DNA of 5,891 bases from Chloroflexota bacterium. GTDB lineage: Bacteria > Chloroflexota > Anaerolineae > Caldilineales > Caldilineaceae. Location of the stretch: NCBI GenBank assembly GCA_003577365.1, contig QEUY01000356.1, forward strand, positions 1 to 5,891, written 5' to 3'. A program made the position numbers and the translations under genes. The notes beneath the pieces were generated by a model. That model searched no databases. It was given only the letters and a program-made list of their open reading frames with translations, and was not told where the DNA came from. Positions 1 through 5,705 of the stretch are shown in pieces; positions within the stretch are counted from its first letter, which is position 1; each line of letters begins with the position of its first letter.

Positions 1-153
1 GACCCAAGCGAACGTGTACCAGATGTGACTTGCCTCAGGTTCAACATTCACTCGTCCCAGGTAAAGATGCCGGGTGGAACCGGGATATACTGCACGCGCA
101 TTGCCGTTTTTGCTTGAGACTAGCGAACGAAAGGCGCACCCTGAAAGGTTTCC
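1..153 (-). other. Unassigned low-GC stretch, open frame without start
   Basis: No gene is recognised here. On the minus strand the frame directly after the TAG at 154-156 stays open for 51 codons and runs off the window edge, but it has no credible start codon. Its translation contains stretches such as VYPGSTRHLYLGRVNVEPE that read like protein but match no family I know. A second possible minus-strand start (ATG near base 48, preceded by GGACGAG) opens another frame that also leaves the window. The stretch is less GC-rich than everything from 281 onward. It may be part of the same decayed region as the neighbouring nuclease-like remnant, or simply non-coding. Confidence 0.25.
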
Positions 154-280
154 CTAGACTAGGGGCATTTCTGCCTTGTAATCAATCTTGCCATAAAGCC
201 GCTGATCAATTCGTGCCATCCCCAGACGGTCAAGCGCTTCACGGGTGATGTCTTCTCCAATATCTTGCGCCAGACCCGGC
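154..280 (-). pseudogene. Remnant resembling the SfiI-type restriction endonuclease core
   Basis: An open minus-strand stretch begins just past the thioesterase stop and ends at TAG (154-156). About 32 residues (bases 270 to 175) read as GLAQDIGEDITREALDRLGM followed by ARIDQRLYGKIDYK. From memory, this parallels the segment of SfiI that contains EDIT, then an Ala-Leu helix, then an R-x-x-G-x-IDYK strand. The Asp of that IDYK corresponds to catalytic Asp79 of SfiI. The later DxK pair (Asp100 and Lys102) and all the rest of the roughly 270-residue enzyme are absent: after IDYK only AEMPLV and the stop follow. There is no start codon of its own, because the ATG at 342 lies inside the thioesterase gene. 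If the match is right, this is a non-functional scrap of a restriction-modification gene. The identification rests on a short recalled alignment, so a chance match remains possible. Confidence 0.4.
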
Positions 281-703
281 TCATTTTGGATAGAGCAGCA
301 TCTGGGTGCAGCGAAAGAGGGCCAAGGTACGTTCGTCGTCATCGACCACGGTCGCGTCCCAGACCTGGGTGCGGCGACCGCCGTGGACGAGGGTCGCTGT
401 GGCGCGCAGCCGCCCGGAGGTGGCGGTGCGGAGAAAGTTGCTTTTCAGTTCGATGGTGGTGAAGTTGTGCGCGCCTTCCGGCAGGCTGGCAAGACAGCCA
501 AAGCCGCAGGCCGTATCGGCGAGCGTCACCACGGTCCCCGCATGGAGATAGCCGTTAGCGGCCAAATGATGGGGGCGGATCGTCACCTGCATGGTGCAGA
601 CCGCCTTGTAGACGAGCGTTGAGGCGTGTATACAGCTCGGATGGTGTGGCGGCGACCGGCGTATCCGCCTGGGTTGCGTGTGACTGATCCATAACGTCGT
701 CAT
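281..703 (-). CDS. PaaI-family hotdog-fold thioesterase, N-terminus displaced by frameshift
   Basis: This encodes a hotdog-fold thioesterase of the PaaI / phenylacetic-acid-degradation family, soluble enzymes that hydrolyse acyl-CoA (often aryl-CoA) thioesters. In the 140-residue frame the family core is clear from about residue 34: RPHHLAANGYLHAG (43-56), then the TLADTACGFG helix with the likely catalytic Asp63, then TTIELKSNFL (82-91) and the C-terminal strands HGGRRTQVWDATV and LFRCTQMLLYPK. Residues 1-33 are Arg/Pro/His-rich and unlike the family. A family-like N-terminus, MDQSHATQADTPVAATPSEL, instead sits in another frame starting at the ATG at 692-690. The strand carrying the usual PGLxGxxxxxxxxG element between the two pieces is missing. 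The gene therefore looks like a deletion/frameshift mutant, or an assembly error; the physical start was probably 692. It stands alone, divergent from the hydrolase gene. The substrate cannot be read from the sequence. Confidence 0.8.
   Translation of the reverse strand: MTTLWISHTQPRRIRRSPPHHPSCIHASTLVYKAVCTMQVTIRPHHLAANGYLHAGTVVTLADTACGFGCLASLPEGAHNFTTIELKSNFLRTATSGRLRATATLVHGGRRTQVWDATVVDDDERTLALFRCTQMLLYPK
555..692 (-). pseudogene. Out-of-frame N-terminal piece of the PaaI thioesterase
   Basis: This 45-codon frame opens at ATG 692-690 and stops at TAA 557-555. Its first ~30 residues (MDQSHATQADTPVAATPSEL, then YTRLNARLQGGL) look like the normal leader of a PaaI-type thioesterase, ending in an amphipathic helix. 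After LQGGL the frame is meaningless, while the overlapping frame picks up the family sequence at AVCTMQVTIRPHH. The switch falls at bases 597-605, minus-strand GGCGGTCTG. That nonamer can encode both Gly-Gly-Leu (first frame) and the start of Ala-Val-Cys (second frame). A deletion between two copies of such a repeat would leave exactly this arrangement. This is inferred; the undeleted parent is not in the window. Confidence 0.55.
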
Positions 704-706
704 ATT

Positions 707-735
707 ACAATACCGTATTTCACCGGCGCGAGCAA
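707..735 (-). promoter_or_regulatory. Candidate promoter of the thioesterase gene
   Basis: Read on the minus strand, TTGCTC (735-730) is separated by 17 bases from TATTGT (712-707), a fair sigma-70-type match in an otherwise GC-rich context. Transcription would begin around base 700, leaving only a very short leader before the ATG at 692. That supports 692 rather than 703 as the original start. No strong Shine-Dalgarno sequence is visible. Confidence 0.25.
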
Positions 736-791
736 ACTATCGCGGCGCAAGTCGGGCATGACCTGCTCTACGGCATTCACGCCGACGCGTG

Positions 792-797
792 TATAAT
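792..797 (+). promoter_or_regulatory. Perfect TATAAT -10 box upstream of the hydrolase gene
   Basis: TATAAT is an exact -10 consensus, notable in such GC-rich DNA. It places transcription start near base 804, about 57 bases upstream of the GTG at 861. The hexamer 17 bases upstream (TACGGC at 769-774) is a poor -35, so the promoter may need an activator or be weak. The predicted leader contains the 22-bp palindrome at 817-838. Confidence 0.45.
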
Positions 798-816
798 GCG
801 GCGGTAAGATCGAGGG

Positions 817-838
817 CCGCGCCGGCGCGCCGGCGCGG
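817..838. repeat. 22-bp perfect palindrome in the hydrolase leader
   Basis: The 22 bases are their own reverse complement, made only of G and C and centred on GGCGCGCC (824-831). The palindrome lies between the TATAAT box and the ribosome-binding purines at 844-850. On DNA it could be an operator for a dimeric regulator. On RNA it would fold into a very stable hairpin ending a few bases before the Shine-Dalgarno sequence, and could dampen translation. GC-rich DNA makes such palindromes less surprising, so function is not proven. Confidence 0.5.
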
Positions 839-843
839 GGAAT

Positions 844-850
844 GAGGAAG
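844..850 (+). promoter_or_regulatory. Ribosome-binding site favouring GTG 861
   Basis: GAGGAAG lies 10 bases before GTG 861 and 13 before ATG 864. The spacing favours the GTG, although both give the same frame and differ by a single methionine. Confidence 0.4.
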
Positions 851-860
851 ACGGACACGC

Positions 861-1130
861 GTGATGGAACTGCACGAATATCCACGGCCGGCCAACGACA
901 CCGGCATCGGCGTCCATTGGACGGCGGGCTTTGCCTCGGCCATCGGCATCGGCAGGATCCGCGACCATTGGCTCCCCGAAATGAAGGCCATGGGCATCAA
1001 GTGGGTCAAGATCTTTAACCACGACGGGGCCATCGACTTCGCCGAACTGCTGCTCTCCGAAGGCATCATGCCGTGCCCGCCAACGGCATCGACCTGGTGG
1101 TGGAGAACACCATCGCCAACATGGAGTTGA
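861..1130 (+). pseudogene. N-terminal fragment of glycoside-hydrolase-like barrel protein, frameshifted
   Basis: This is the first part of the protein continued at 1073-4162. Residues 1-71 are barrel-like: GIGVHWTAGFASAIGIGRIR (first strand region), then HWLPEMKAMGIKWVKIFNHD (a helix and a strand of the kind that opens a (beta/alpha)8 fold), then AIDFAELLLSEGIMP (helix and start of the next strand). From residue 72 the frame becomes a Pro/Ser/Trp-rich shadow and stops at 1128-1130. The downstream gene resumes in the -1 frame from GTG 1073. No signal peptide is visible, so the product would be cytoplasmic unless exported some other way. The strand begun by GIMP has no continuation on either side of the break, so a segment of the barrel appears deleted and this is not simply a one-base slip. 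The hydrolase family (GH5/GH39-like, clan GH-A) is inferred from pattern only. Confidence 0.65.
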
Positions 1131-4100
1131 TCCTGGAGCGGGGCGGGATGCCGGGCATTCCCGCGGTCGCCAACGGCAGCCGCTGGGACCTGGTCGGCAA
1201 GATCGTGGCACGCGGGCGCAAGGACCTTTTCAACGGCCCGGTCTGGCACGCCATCCACAACTATGGGCGCAACCGCCCGCTCGACTATCCCTACGACAGC
1301 GGCAACCAGGAGGGCAGCCCCTACACGCAGCGCTTTTACCAGGCGATTGCGGGCGAGAGTTGGGGCGAAGATGCCTGGCGCGGGCGCTCGCTGCAGGTGG
1401 TCAACAAACTGCGGCTGGAACGCTGCAACCCCGGCGCGACGGTCATGGACGACCACGCCTGCTGGCTGGCCTATGAGTTTTTTGACGCGCGCAACCGCCG
1501 CCACTTGGGGCGCAGCATCCCGATCCTCTCCACTGAATGCGGCTATCTGGTGGGCGAGGATGTCGACCCGCGCTACCCTGCCACCACGCCCGACCTGCAC
1601 CTGGCGCAGACGTTGGAAGCCTGCCGCATCATGATGGGGTCGAGCAGCCGCTATCAGCCCGCGCCCGACTACTATTTCGCCAGCGCCTTTTGGCTGTTGG
1701 GCAACGCGGTCTTGGGCAGCACCAGCACCTGGTGCGAGCATCACGCCTGGGTGAGCGAGCGCTGGCCGGGTGGCGCGCTGCCGATCGTGCGCGCGCTCAA
1801 GGCTGAGCCAAAGGTCGTGCGCCGCTGGCAGGGCGCGACTCCGGTGGGGACGCGCGCCACGCTGCACGGCACAGTGCTGCACGCGGGCGACCGGCGCACG
1901 GTGATCTTGGAAAAGGGCGGCGCCGAGGTGGCGCGCACCGTGCTGGACGCCAACAGCCGCTATGTGCTCCCGGATCTGCTGCCGGGCAACTACACGCTGC
2001 GCGTCGACGGCGCGCTGGTGGAGCAGGCCGTCAGCCTGCTGCCCGGCCAAGAGGACGCTGCCGTCAATCTGGACCTGGCCGAGTCGATCAACCCCGCCAG
2101 CGGCAGCACGCTGGGCGGCCAGGTGCGTGGCGGCGCGGGCGCGGTTGTCATGCTGCTGCGTACCAGCGACGGCGAAGAGTGGGTCACCATGGCCAAGGAC
2201 GACGGCTCGTTTCGTTTTGTCGACCTGCCGCCGGGGACCTACAACGTGCGTGTGCAAGGGAGCGGCAGCCATCTGGAAGGAATTACGCTCGACGGGCGCA
2301 ACCGCCGCCAGGTGGAGCTGGCGACGACGGGCTGGGGCTATACGGTGCGCCCGCTGGAGGGACCGCCCGCCCAGCCGGGCATGATCTACTGCGCCGTCGA
2401 CGGCTACCTGAATCTGCCCGTGCAGGCATTTGGCGATGAATGGAGCAGCGCCCAGGCGCGCACCGGCACTGCGCCGGAGATCGGTGAGTTCGCCTGCGCC
2501 ATTGGGCCGGTGGAGCCGGGCTATTACGGGGTGACGGTGGACGGGCTGATGGACAGCGAGGGCCGTTTGGTCAAGCTGGATGCCTATGTCCAGACCGACC
2601 GGCGTAGCGCCGTCTATGTGGAGTTTGTCTACAGCGGCGTGACGCCTCCGCCCGACGCGCTGCCGCGCACCTCCAGCATCCGCGGGCGCGTGATCGGCGG
2701 CTGCACCCCCGACCGGCCCCTGTACATCTGGCTGTTCGACGACCAGGCCAACCGCCAAGAGCAGCGCGTGGGGCCGGACTGCACATTTGTTTTTGAGGGA
2801 TTAGGCCGCGGCCTCTATGCCGTGCAGATCGTCGGCTATGCCGATGTGGCGAGCCGTTCCGACATTGCGCTCGACGGCAAGAACACGGTGGAGATTGAGC
2901 TGTTTGTACCGCTCGGCGCACACCCCCAGCCGGCGATCGACGGCCAAGCAGGACAGAGCGTGATCGTCGGCGCCGCGCCCGACGCGGCAGGGCGACCGGC
3001 CAAACTGGTCGACTCGGTGGGCAACGAAGTGCGCCAGTTGGTCAGCGCCGACAACACCTTCTGTTTTGAGGGGCTGGCCGCGGGGGTCTATACCCTGAGC
3101 GTCGAAGGCGGCTATGTCCAATCGGAACTCACCCTGGATGGCAGCAATGCACTGGAGGTGATCTTTCAGCCGTTAGTCGCCACTTGGGAGGTCACGGTCA
3201 GCCCGGCGGGGTCTATGCCCGGCTACAGCGTCGTGCGTGTGGAGGTGGAAGGCATGCGCGGGCTGCCGGTCTATATTTGGAAAGAGGACTGGGAGGGCAT
3301 GATGCGCCGTACGGGCAGCAAGCCCGAATACGGCGAGTGTTCCGCCGAGTTTAGCCCGCTGGGACCCGGCCATTATATGCTGGAGCCGGAAGGGCTGGGC
3401 GTTTGGGCCGATGTGCAGTTGACCGGGCTGGAGGTGGTCTGGGTCGACTTCCGGCGCAAGGGCGTGCCGACCAGCCCGCATGTAGTGCGGCCATGGCAGC
3501 GGCCTGCCGGCGACCAGCGCCCGGCCTCTGCGCCCGACGCCTGGGAGCCAGGCGGGTTTGACGACGAATGGGCAGGTGACGAATGGGCGGGTGAATCGCC
3601 GCCCTTTGAGCCGGAGGCCGAGCGTGCATGGCTCCCAGCCGATGCGCCGGCGGATGTTGCTTCTGATGCTCCCTCTTCCGCCGAGCCCTCGTTCGACGAG
3701 CCGGCGTTGGGCCAGGCGTCGAGCGAGACTGCCCCTTTTGAAGAAGCCGGTGAAGAAGCCGGTGTGGAAGAACCGCCCGCCGAAGCACTTTCGTTTGAGG
3801 CGGACTCTGCCGATGTGGGCACGGTCGAGACAGGCGCGGCGATGACAGCCGTGACCGGCGCCGCCGCGCCTGACACTGGCGCAGCCGGCGCCGCCGCGGC
3901 CCCGCCCTATCTGCTCCTGGTCGATGCGTTGACCGATTTGGCCGACCAGATCGCGCTCCTGCGCTTTGTGGCGCAGGTGCAGCCGGTGATCGTGGCGCGC
4001 CTGGAAGAGGCGCTGGACGCCGACTATGTGATCCTGTTGGGCCGCAGCCCCGCCGCCGACGAAGCCGAGCAGCGGCTCAACGCGCTGGGCATCGCCTATG

Positions 4101-4162
4101 AACGGGTCAGTGGGCGTCCTGCCGAAGTCTTTGCCGGCGACGGCGCACTCGACCTGGACTAG
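1073..4162 (+). CDS. Glycoside-hydrolase-like protein with six beta-sandwich modules
   Basis: The long frame (1029 residues) opens at GTG 1073 inside the upstream fragment. This start is an artefact of the break and has no ribosome-binding site. Residues 1-254 are the later part of a barrel: ENTIANMELILERGGMPGIP, WHAIHNYG (59-66), and SIPILSTECGYLVGED (148-163), where Glu155 sits at a strand end as expected for a clan GH-A nucleophile. No Asn-Glu-Pro-type acid/base motif remains. Four carboxypeptidase-regulatory-like modules follow (about 256-336, 343-417, 534-612, 626-698), each with a GxYxxxVxG turn, several ending in LDGxN. They are interleaved with two modules of a second type (418-520, 702-795) sharing LPV, RTGxxPExGE and PGxY. 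Residues 796-944 are an acidic Pro/Ala-rich linker. Residues 945-1029 form a small alpha/beta-like domain I do not recognise. The modules suggest binding to carbohydrate or protein surfaces. The catalytic part is probably inactive as it stands. The next gene encodes a sugar-binding lipoprotein, in keeping with carbohydrate metabolism. Confidence 0.7.
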   Translation: MPANGIDLVVENTIANMELILERGGMPGIPAVANGSRWDLVGKIVARGRKDLFNGPVWHAIHNYGRNRPLDYPYDSGNQEGSPYTQRFYQAIAGESWGEDAWRGRSLQVVNKLRLERCNPGATVMDDHACWLAYEFFDARNRRHLGRSIPILSTECGYLVGEDVDPRYPATTPDLHLAQTLEACRIMMGSSSRYQPAPDYYFASAFWLLGNAVLGSTSTWCEHHAWVSERWPGGALPIVRALKAEPKVVRRWQGATPVGTRATLHGTVLHAGDRRTVILEKGGAEVARTVLDANSRYVLPDLLPGNYTLRVDGALVEQAVSLLPGQEDAAVNLDLAESINPASGSTLGGQVRGGAGAVVMLLRTSDGEEWVTMAKDDGSFRFVDLPPGTYNVRVQGSGSHLEGITLDGRNRRQVELATTGWGYTVRPLEGPPAQPGMIYCAVDGYLNLPVQAFGDEWSSAQARTGTAPEIGEFACAIGPVEPGYYGVTVDGLMDSEGRLVKLDAYVQTDRRSAVYVEFVYSGVTPPPDALPRTSSIRGRVIGGCTPDRPLYIWLFDDQANRQEQRVGPDCTFVFEGLGRGLYAVQIVGYADVASRSDIALDGKNTVEIELFVPLGAHPQPAIDGQAGQSVIVGAAPDAAGRPAKLVDSVGNEVRQLVSADNTFCFEGLAAGVYTLSVEGGYVQSELTLDGSNALEVIFQPLVATWEVTVSPAGSMPGYSVVRVEVEGMRGLPVYIWKEDWEGMMRRTGSKPEYGECSAEFSPLGPGHYMLEPEGLGVWADVQLTGLEVVWVDFRRKGVPTSPHVVRPWQRPAGDQRPASAPDAWEPGGFDDEWAGDEWAGESPPFEPEAERAWLPADAPADVASDAPSSAEPSFDEPALGQASSETAPFEEAGEEAGVEEPPAEALSFEADSADVGTVETGAAMTAVTGAAAPDTGAAGAAAAPPYLLLVDALTDLADQIALLRFVAQVQPVIVARLEEALDADYVILLGRSPAADEAEQRLNALGIAYERVSGRPAEVFAGDGALDLD
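3563..3592 (+). repeat. 15-bp tandem duplication in the acidic linker
   Basis: Two adjacent 15-base copies (3563-3577 and 3578-3592) differ at one base and encode DEWAG twice. They lie at the start of the low-complexity linker, residues 831-840 of the long frame. In-frame repeats of this kind change linker length without harming folded domains. Confidence 0.8.
3740..3763 (+). repeat. 12-bp exact tandem repeat in the acidic linker
   Basis: GAAGAAGCCGGT occurs twice back to back (3740-3751 and 3752-3763), giving EEAGEEAG in the linker. A further pair of 14-base copies, CCGGCGCCGCCGCG, lies at 3855-3868 and 3885-3898 in the Ala-rich end of the same linker. Confidence 0.8.
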
Positions 4163-4273
4163 ACGGCCGCGCCCTCCTCCGCCTGCTCAACCGTCTATCG
4201 ACTGCACGGCTCCCCTGTCTACCTGCGCTGCTGCCGGCGAAACCCGCGGCCAACCGGGCTGAAAACTCATGCT

Positions 4274-4301
4274 TTGCATGGGTCTGAAACCGGTGTATGA
4301 T
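4274..4301 (+). promoter_or_regulatory. Candidate promoter P1 of the sugar-binding protein gene
   Basis: TTGCAT (4274-4279) and TATGAT (4296-4301) are spaced by 16 bases, a good sigma-70-type match. The -35 hexamer overlaps the small dyad CATGC-TTT-GCATG (4268-4280). The spacer contains a LacI-family-like half-site. Transcription would begin near 4308. Confidence 0.45.
4285..4298 (+). promoter_or_regulatory. Possible LacI-family operator within P1
   Basis: TGAAACCGGTGTAT is centred on CCGG. Its left half matches the typical LacI-family sugar-regulator operator TGAAACCGGTTTCA exactly, while the right half is degenerate. It lies between the -35 and -10 hexamers, where a bound repressor would block polymerase. 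A related CTGAAAAC lies 24 bases upstream (4259-4266). LacI-type control is common for sugar ABC transporter genes, but no regulator gene is in this window. Confidence 0.35.
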
Positions 4302-4419
4302 GGAGATGTTCATCTGCCTTCACCCGCTTACCCAGGCCGGATAGGAACGGTCAGCGACCCGACACCGAGAGTGACAGCCAGAATCGACGGCAGCAGCAGA
4401 TAGGGATATTGGTAAGCAC

Positions 4420-4448
4420 TTGCACTGTCCCTCTCTTGGCTTTAATCT
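4420..4448 (+). promoter_or_regulatory. Candidate promoter P2 of the sugar-binding protein gene
   Basis: TTGCAC (4420-4425) is followed after 17 bases by TAATCT (4443-4448) in a locally AT-richer stretch. Start of transcription would fall near 4455, giving a leader of about 65 bases. It is a plausible alternative or additional promoter to P1. Confidence 0.35.
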
Positions 4449-4506
4449 ATCCTCTGGCGGAGGGTTCTTCGCATTTGCCCCACAAAATCCGGTTTCACAC
4501 TCTATT

Positions 4507-4514
4507 AAAGGAGG
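4507..4514 (+). promoter_or_regulatory. Strong Shine-Dalgarno sequence of the sugar-binding protein gene
   Basis: AAAGGAGG lies 6 bases before ATG 4521. This is near-perfect complementarity to the 16S rRNA tail and fixes the start codon. It also implies high expression, usual for abundant binding proteins. Confidence 0.85.
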
Positions 4515-4520
4515 CATTCC

Positions 4521-5609
4521 ATGAATCGGAAGCTGTATGCGATGCTGGGTCTGCTATTGATCCTGAGCTTAGCATTGGCCGGCTGCCCTGCCCCTGCGCC
4601 GGGCGGAGGGGCCGAACAACCGGCTGCTGCAACGCCTGCAGAAGGAGCCGCTGCCGGCGCGGAAGCCACCCCCGCCGAGGGAGCCGCAGCCCCTGCGGAG
4701 GGCGTGGTGGTGCGCGCTATGCTGGGAGCCGTCAGCCGCGACTTTGACACGGCTGCCGTGGAGTATTGCGCCAAGGAGACCGGCTACCAGATTGAGGTCG
4801 TCAATGGCCCTGACAGCGCCACCGACCGCCTGGCGCTCTATTTGCAGTTCTTTGGGGCGCAGTCTCCCGACATCGACATCATGCAGACCGACGTGATCTG
4901 GCCCGGCATCTTGGCCGAGCACCTGGTCGACCTGACGCCTTATGTCGGCGACGCGATCGGCGACTACTTCCCGGCCATCATCCAGAACAACACGGTCGAC
5001 GGCGCGCTGGTCGGCATCCCTTGGTTTACCGATGCCGGCCTGCTCTACTATCGCACCGACCTGCTGGAGAAGTATGGGTATGATGCGCCGCCCACGACCT
5101 GGGCTGAGCTGGAGGAGATGGCGACCGCCATCCAGGAGGGGGAGCGCGCCGAGGGCAACCCCGATTTCTGGGGTTATGTCTGGCAGGGCGCGGCCTATGA
5201 GGGCCTGACCTGTGACGCCCTGGAGTGGCAGGTCAGTTGGGGTGGCGGCCAGATCGTGGAGCCGGACGGCACGATCAGCATCAACAATGAGCAGGCGGCT
5301 GCCTCGTTCGACATGGCTGCCGGCTGGGTGGATCGCATCAGCCCGCCCGGCGTGGTCAGCTATATGGAAGAGGACGCCCGCGGCGTGTGGCAGGCCGGCA
5401 ACGCCGCCTTTATGCGCAACTGGCCCTATGCCTATGCCCTGGGCAATGCCGAAGACAGCGTGATCAAGGACAAATTTGGCGTGGTGCCGCTGCCCAAAGG
5501 CGAAGGCCCCGATGCCCGCAACGCCGATACGCTGGGCGGCTGGCAAATGGCCGTGAGCCGTTACAGCAGCAATGTCGATGCAGCCGCCCAGCAAGGCGAG
5601 AAGCGCTAG
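4521..5609 (+). CDS. ABC transporter sugar-binding lipoprotein, C-terminally truncated
   Basis: This encodes an extracellular solute-binding protein of family 1 (SBP_bac_1), the receptor of an ABC sugar importer; the trehalose/maltose subgroup looks closest. Residues 1-21 are a lipoprotein signal with a hydrophobic core and lipobox LAGC, so Cys22 would be lipidated and anchor the protein to the membrane. Residues 23-61 form an Ala/Pro/Glu/Gly linker with ATPAEGAAA twice (37-45, 49-57). The folded part starts near VVVRAMLGA (62). It shows family landmarks: SPDIDIMQTDVIWPG (115-129), LVDLTPY (135-141), LVGIPWFTDAGLLYYRTDLL (163-182), PTTWAELEEMA (191-201), GNAAFMRNWPYAY (293-305), FGVVPLPKG (319-327) and LGGWQMAVSRYSSN (338-351). 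After VDAAA (352-356) it ends with QQGEKR. The final roughly 80-100 residues of the second lobe are missing, and no permease genes follow. The truncation coincides with a change of apparent source DNA, so it may be an assembly junction. Confidence 0.88.
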   Translation: MNRKLYAMLGLLLILSLALAGCPAPAPGGGAEQPAAATPAEGAAAGAEATPAEGAAAPAEGVVVRAMLGAVSRDFDTAAVEYCAKETGYQIEVVNGPDSATDRLALYLQFFGAQSPDIDIMQTDVIWPGILAEHLVDLTPYVGDAIGDYFPAIIQNNTVDGALVGIPWFTDAGLLYYRTDLLEKYGYDAPPTTWAELEEMATAIQEGERAEGNPDFWGYVWQGAAYEGLTCDALEWQVSWGGGQIVEPDGTISINNEQAAASFDMAAGWVDRISPPGVVSYMEEDARGVWQAGNAAFMRNWPYAYALGNAEDSVIKDKFGVVPLPKGEGPDARNADTLGGWQMAVSRYSSNVDAAAQQGEKR

Positions 5610-5705
5610 AGGTAGGAGACTCTGCCGCATGCCTGAGAGTCTTGCGCAGCAAGGTTAACGACAGGTTACCGCTGCGGCAGGGCGTTGCCCCGGACCAGGC
5701 GCGGC

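Larger units (their letters stand above)
4163..4520 (+). other. Intergenic region upstream of the sugar-binding protein gene
   Basis: There is no gene here; the short frames on either strand lack protein-like composition and ribosome-binding sites. Right after the hydrolase stop there is only a weak inverted repeat (AGACGG 4161-4166 with CCGTCT 4191-4196) and no U-tract, so a terminator is not supported. The useful content is two promoter candidates (4274-4301 and 4420-4448), a possible operator at 4285-4298, and a strong ribosome-binding site at 4507-4514. A transcript from the first promoter would carry a leader of about 210 bases, with no riboswitch that I recognise. Confidence 0.6.

Noticed and set aside
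1060..1085. Programmed ribosomal frameshift joining the two hydrolase fragments
   Set aside because: There is no slippery heptamer, internal Shine-Dalgarno or obvious stimulatory structure, and the barrel sequence is discontinuous, pointing to deletion rather than recoding.
737..2758. Long minus-strand open frame of 673 codons opposite the hydrolase gene
   Set aside because: Its translation is rich in Ala, Arg, His and Val with no domain pattern, typical of the antisense of GC-rich coding DNA. The plus strand gives clear domains.
3373..3876. Minus-strand Ser/Ala/Gly-rich frame opposite the acidic linker
   Set aside because: Its low complexity mirrors the Glu/Asp/Ala/Pro codons of the plus-strand linker; no start signal is visible.
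4409..4747. Plus-strand open frame overlapping the start of the binding protein
   Set aside because: It lacks a ribosome-binding site and protein-like composition, and conflicts with the well-supported ATG at 4521.
4569..5630. Minus-strand open frame of 353 codons opposite the binding protein gene
   Set aside because: It is a shadow: the opposite strand carries a lipobox, a strong ribosome-binding site and family motifs, whereas this frame has none.
5617..5642. Hairpin AGACTCT/AGAGTCT after the binding protein stop as its terminator
   Set aside because: The stem is only 7 bp with a 12-base loop and no U-tract follows. It lies in the probable junction region.
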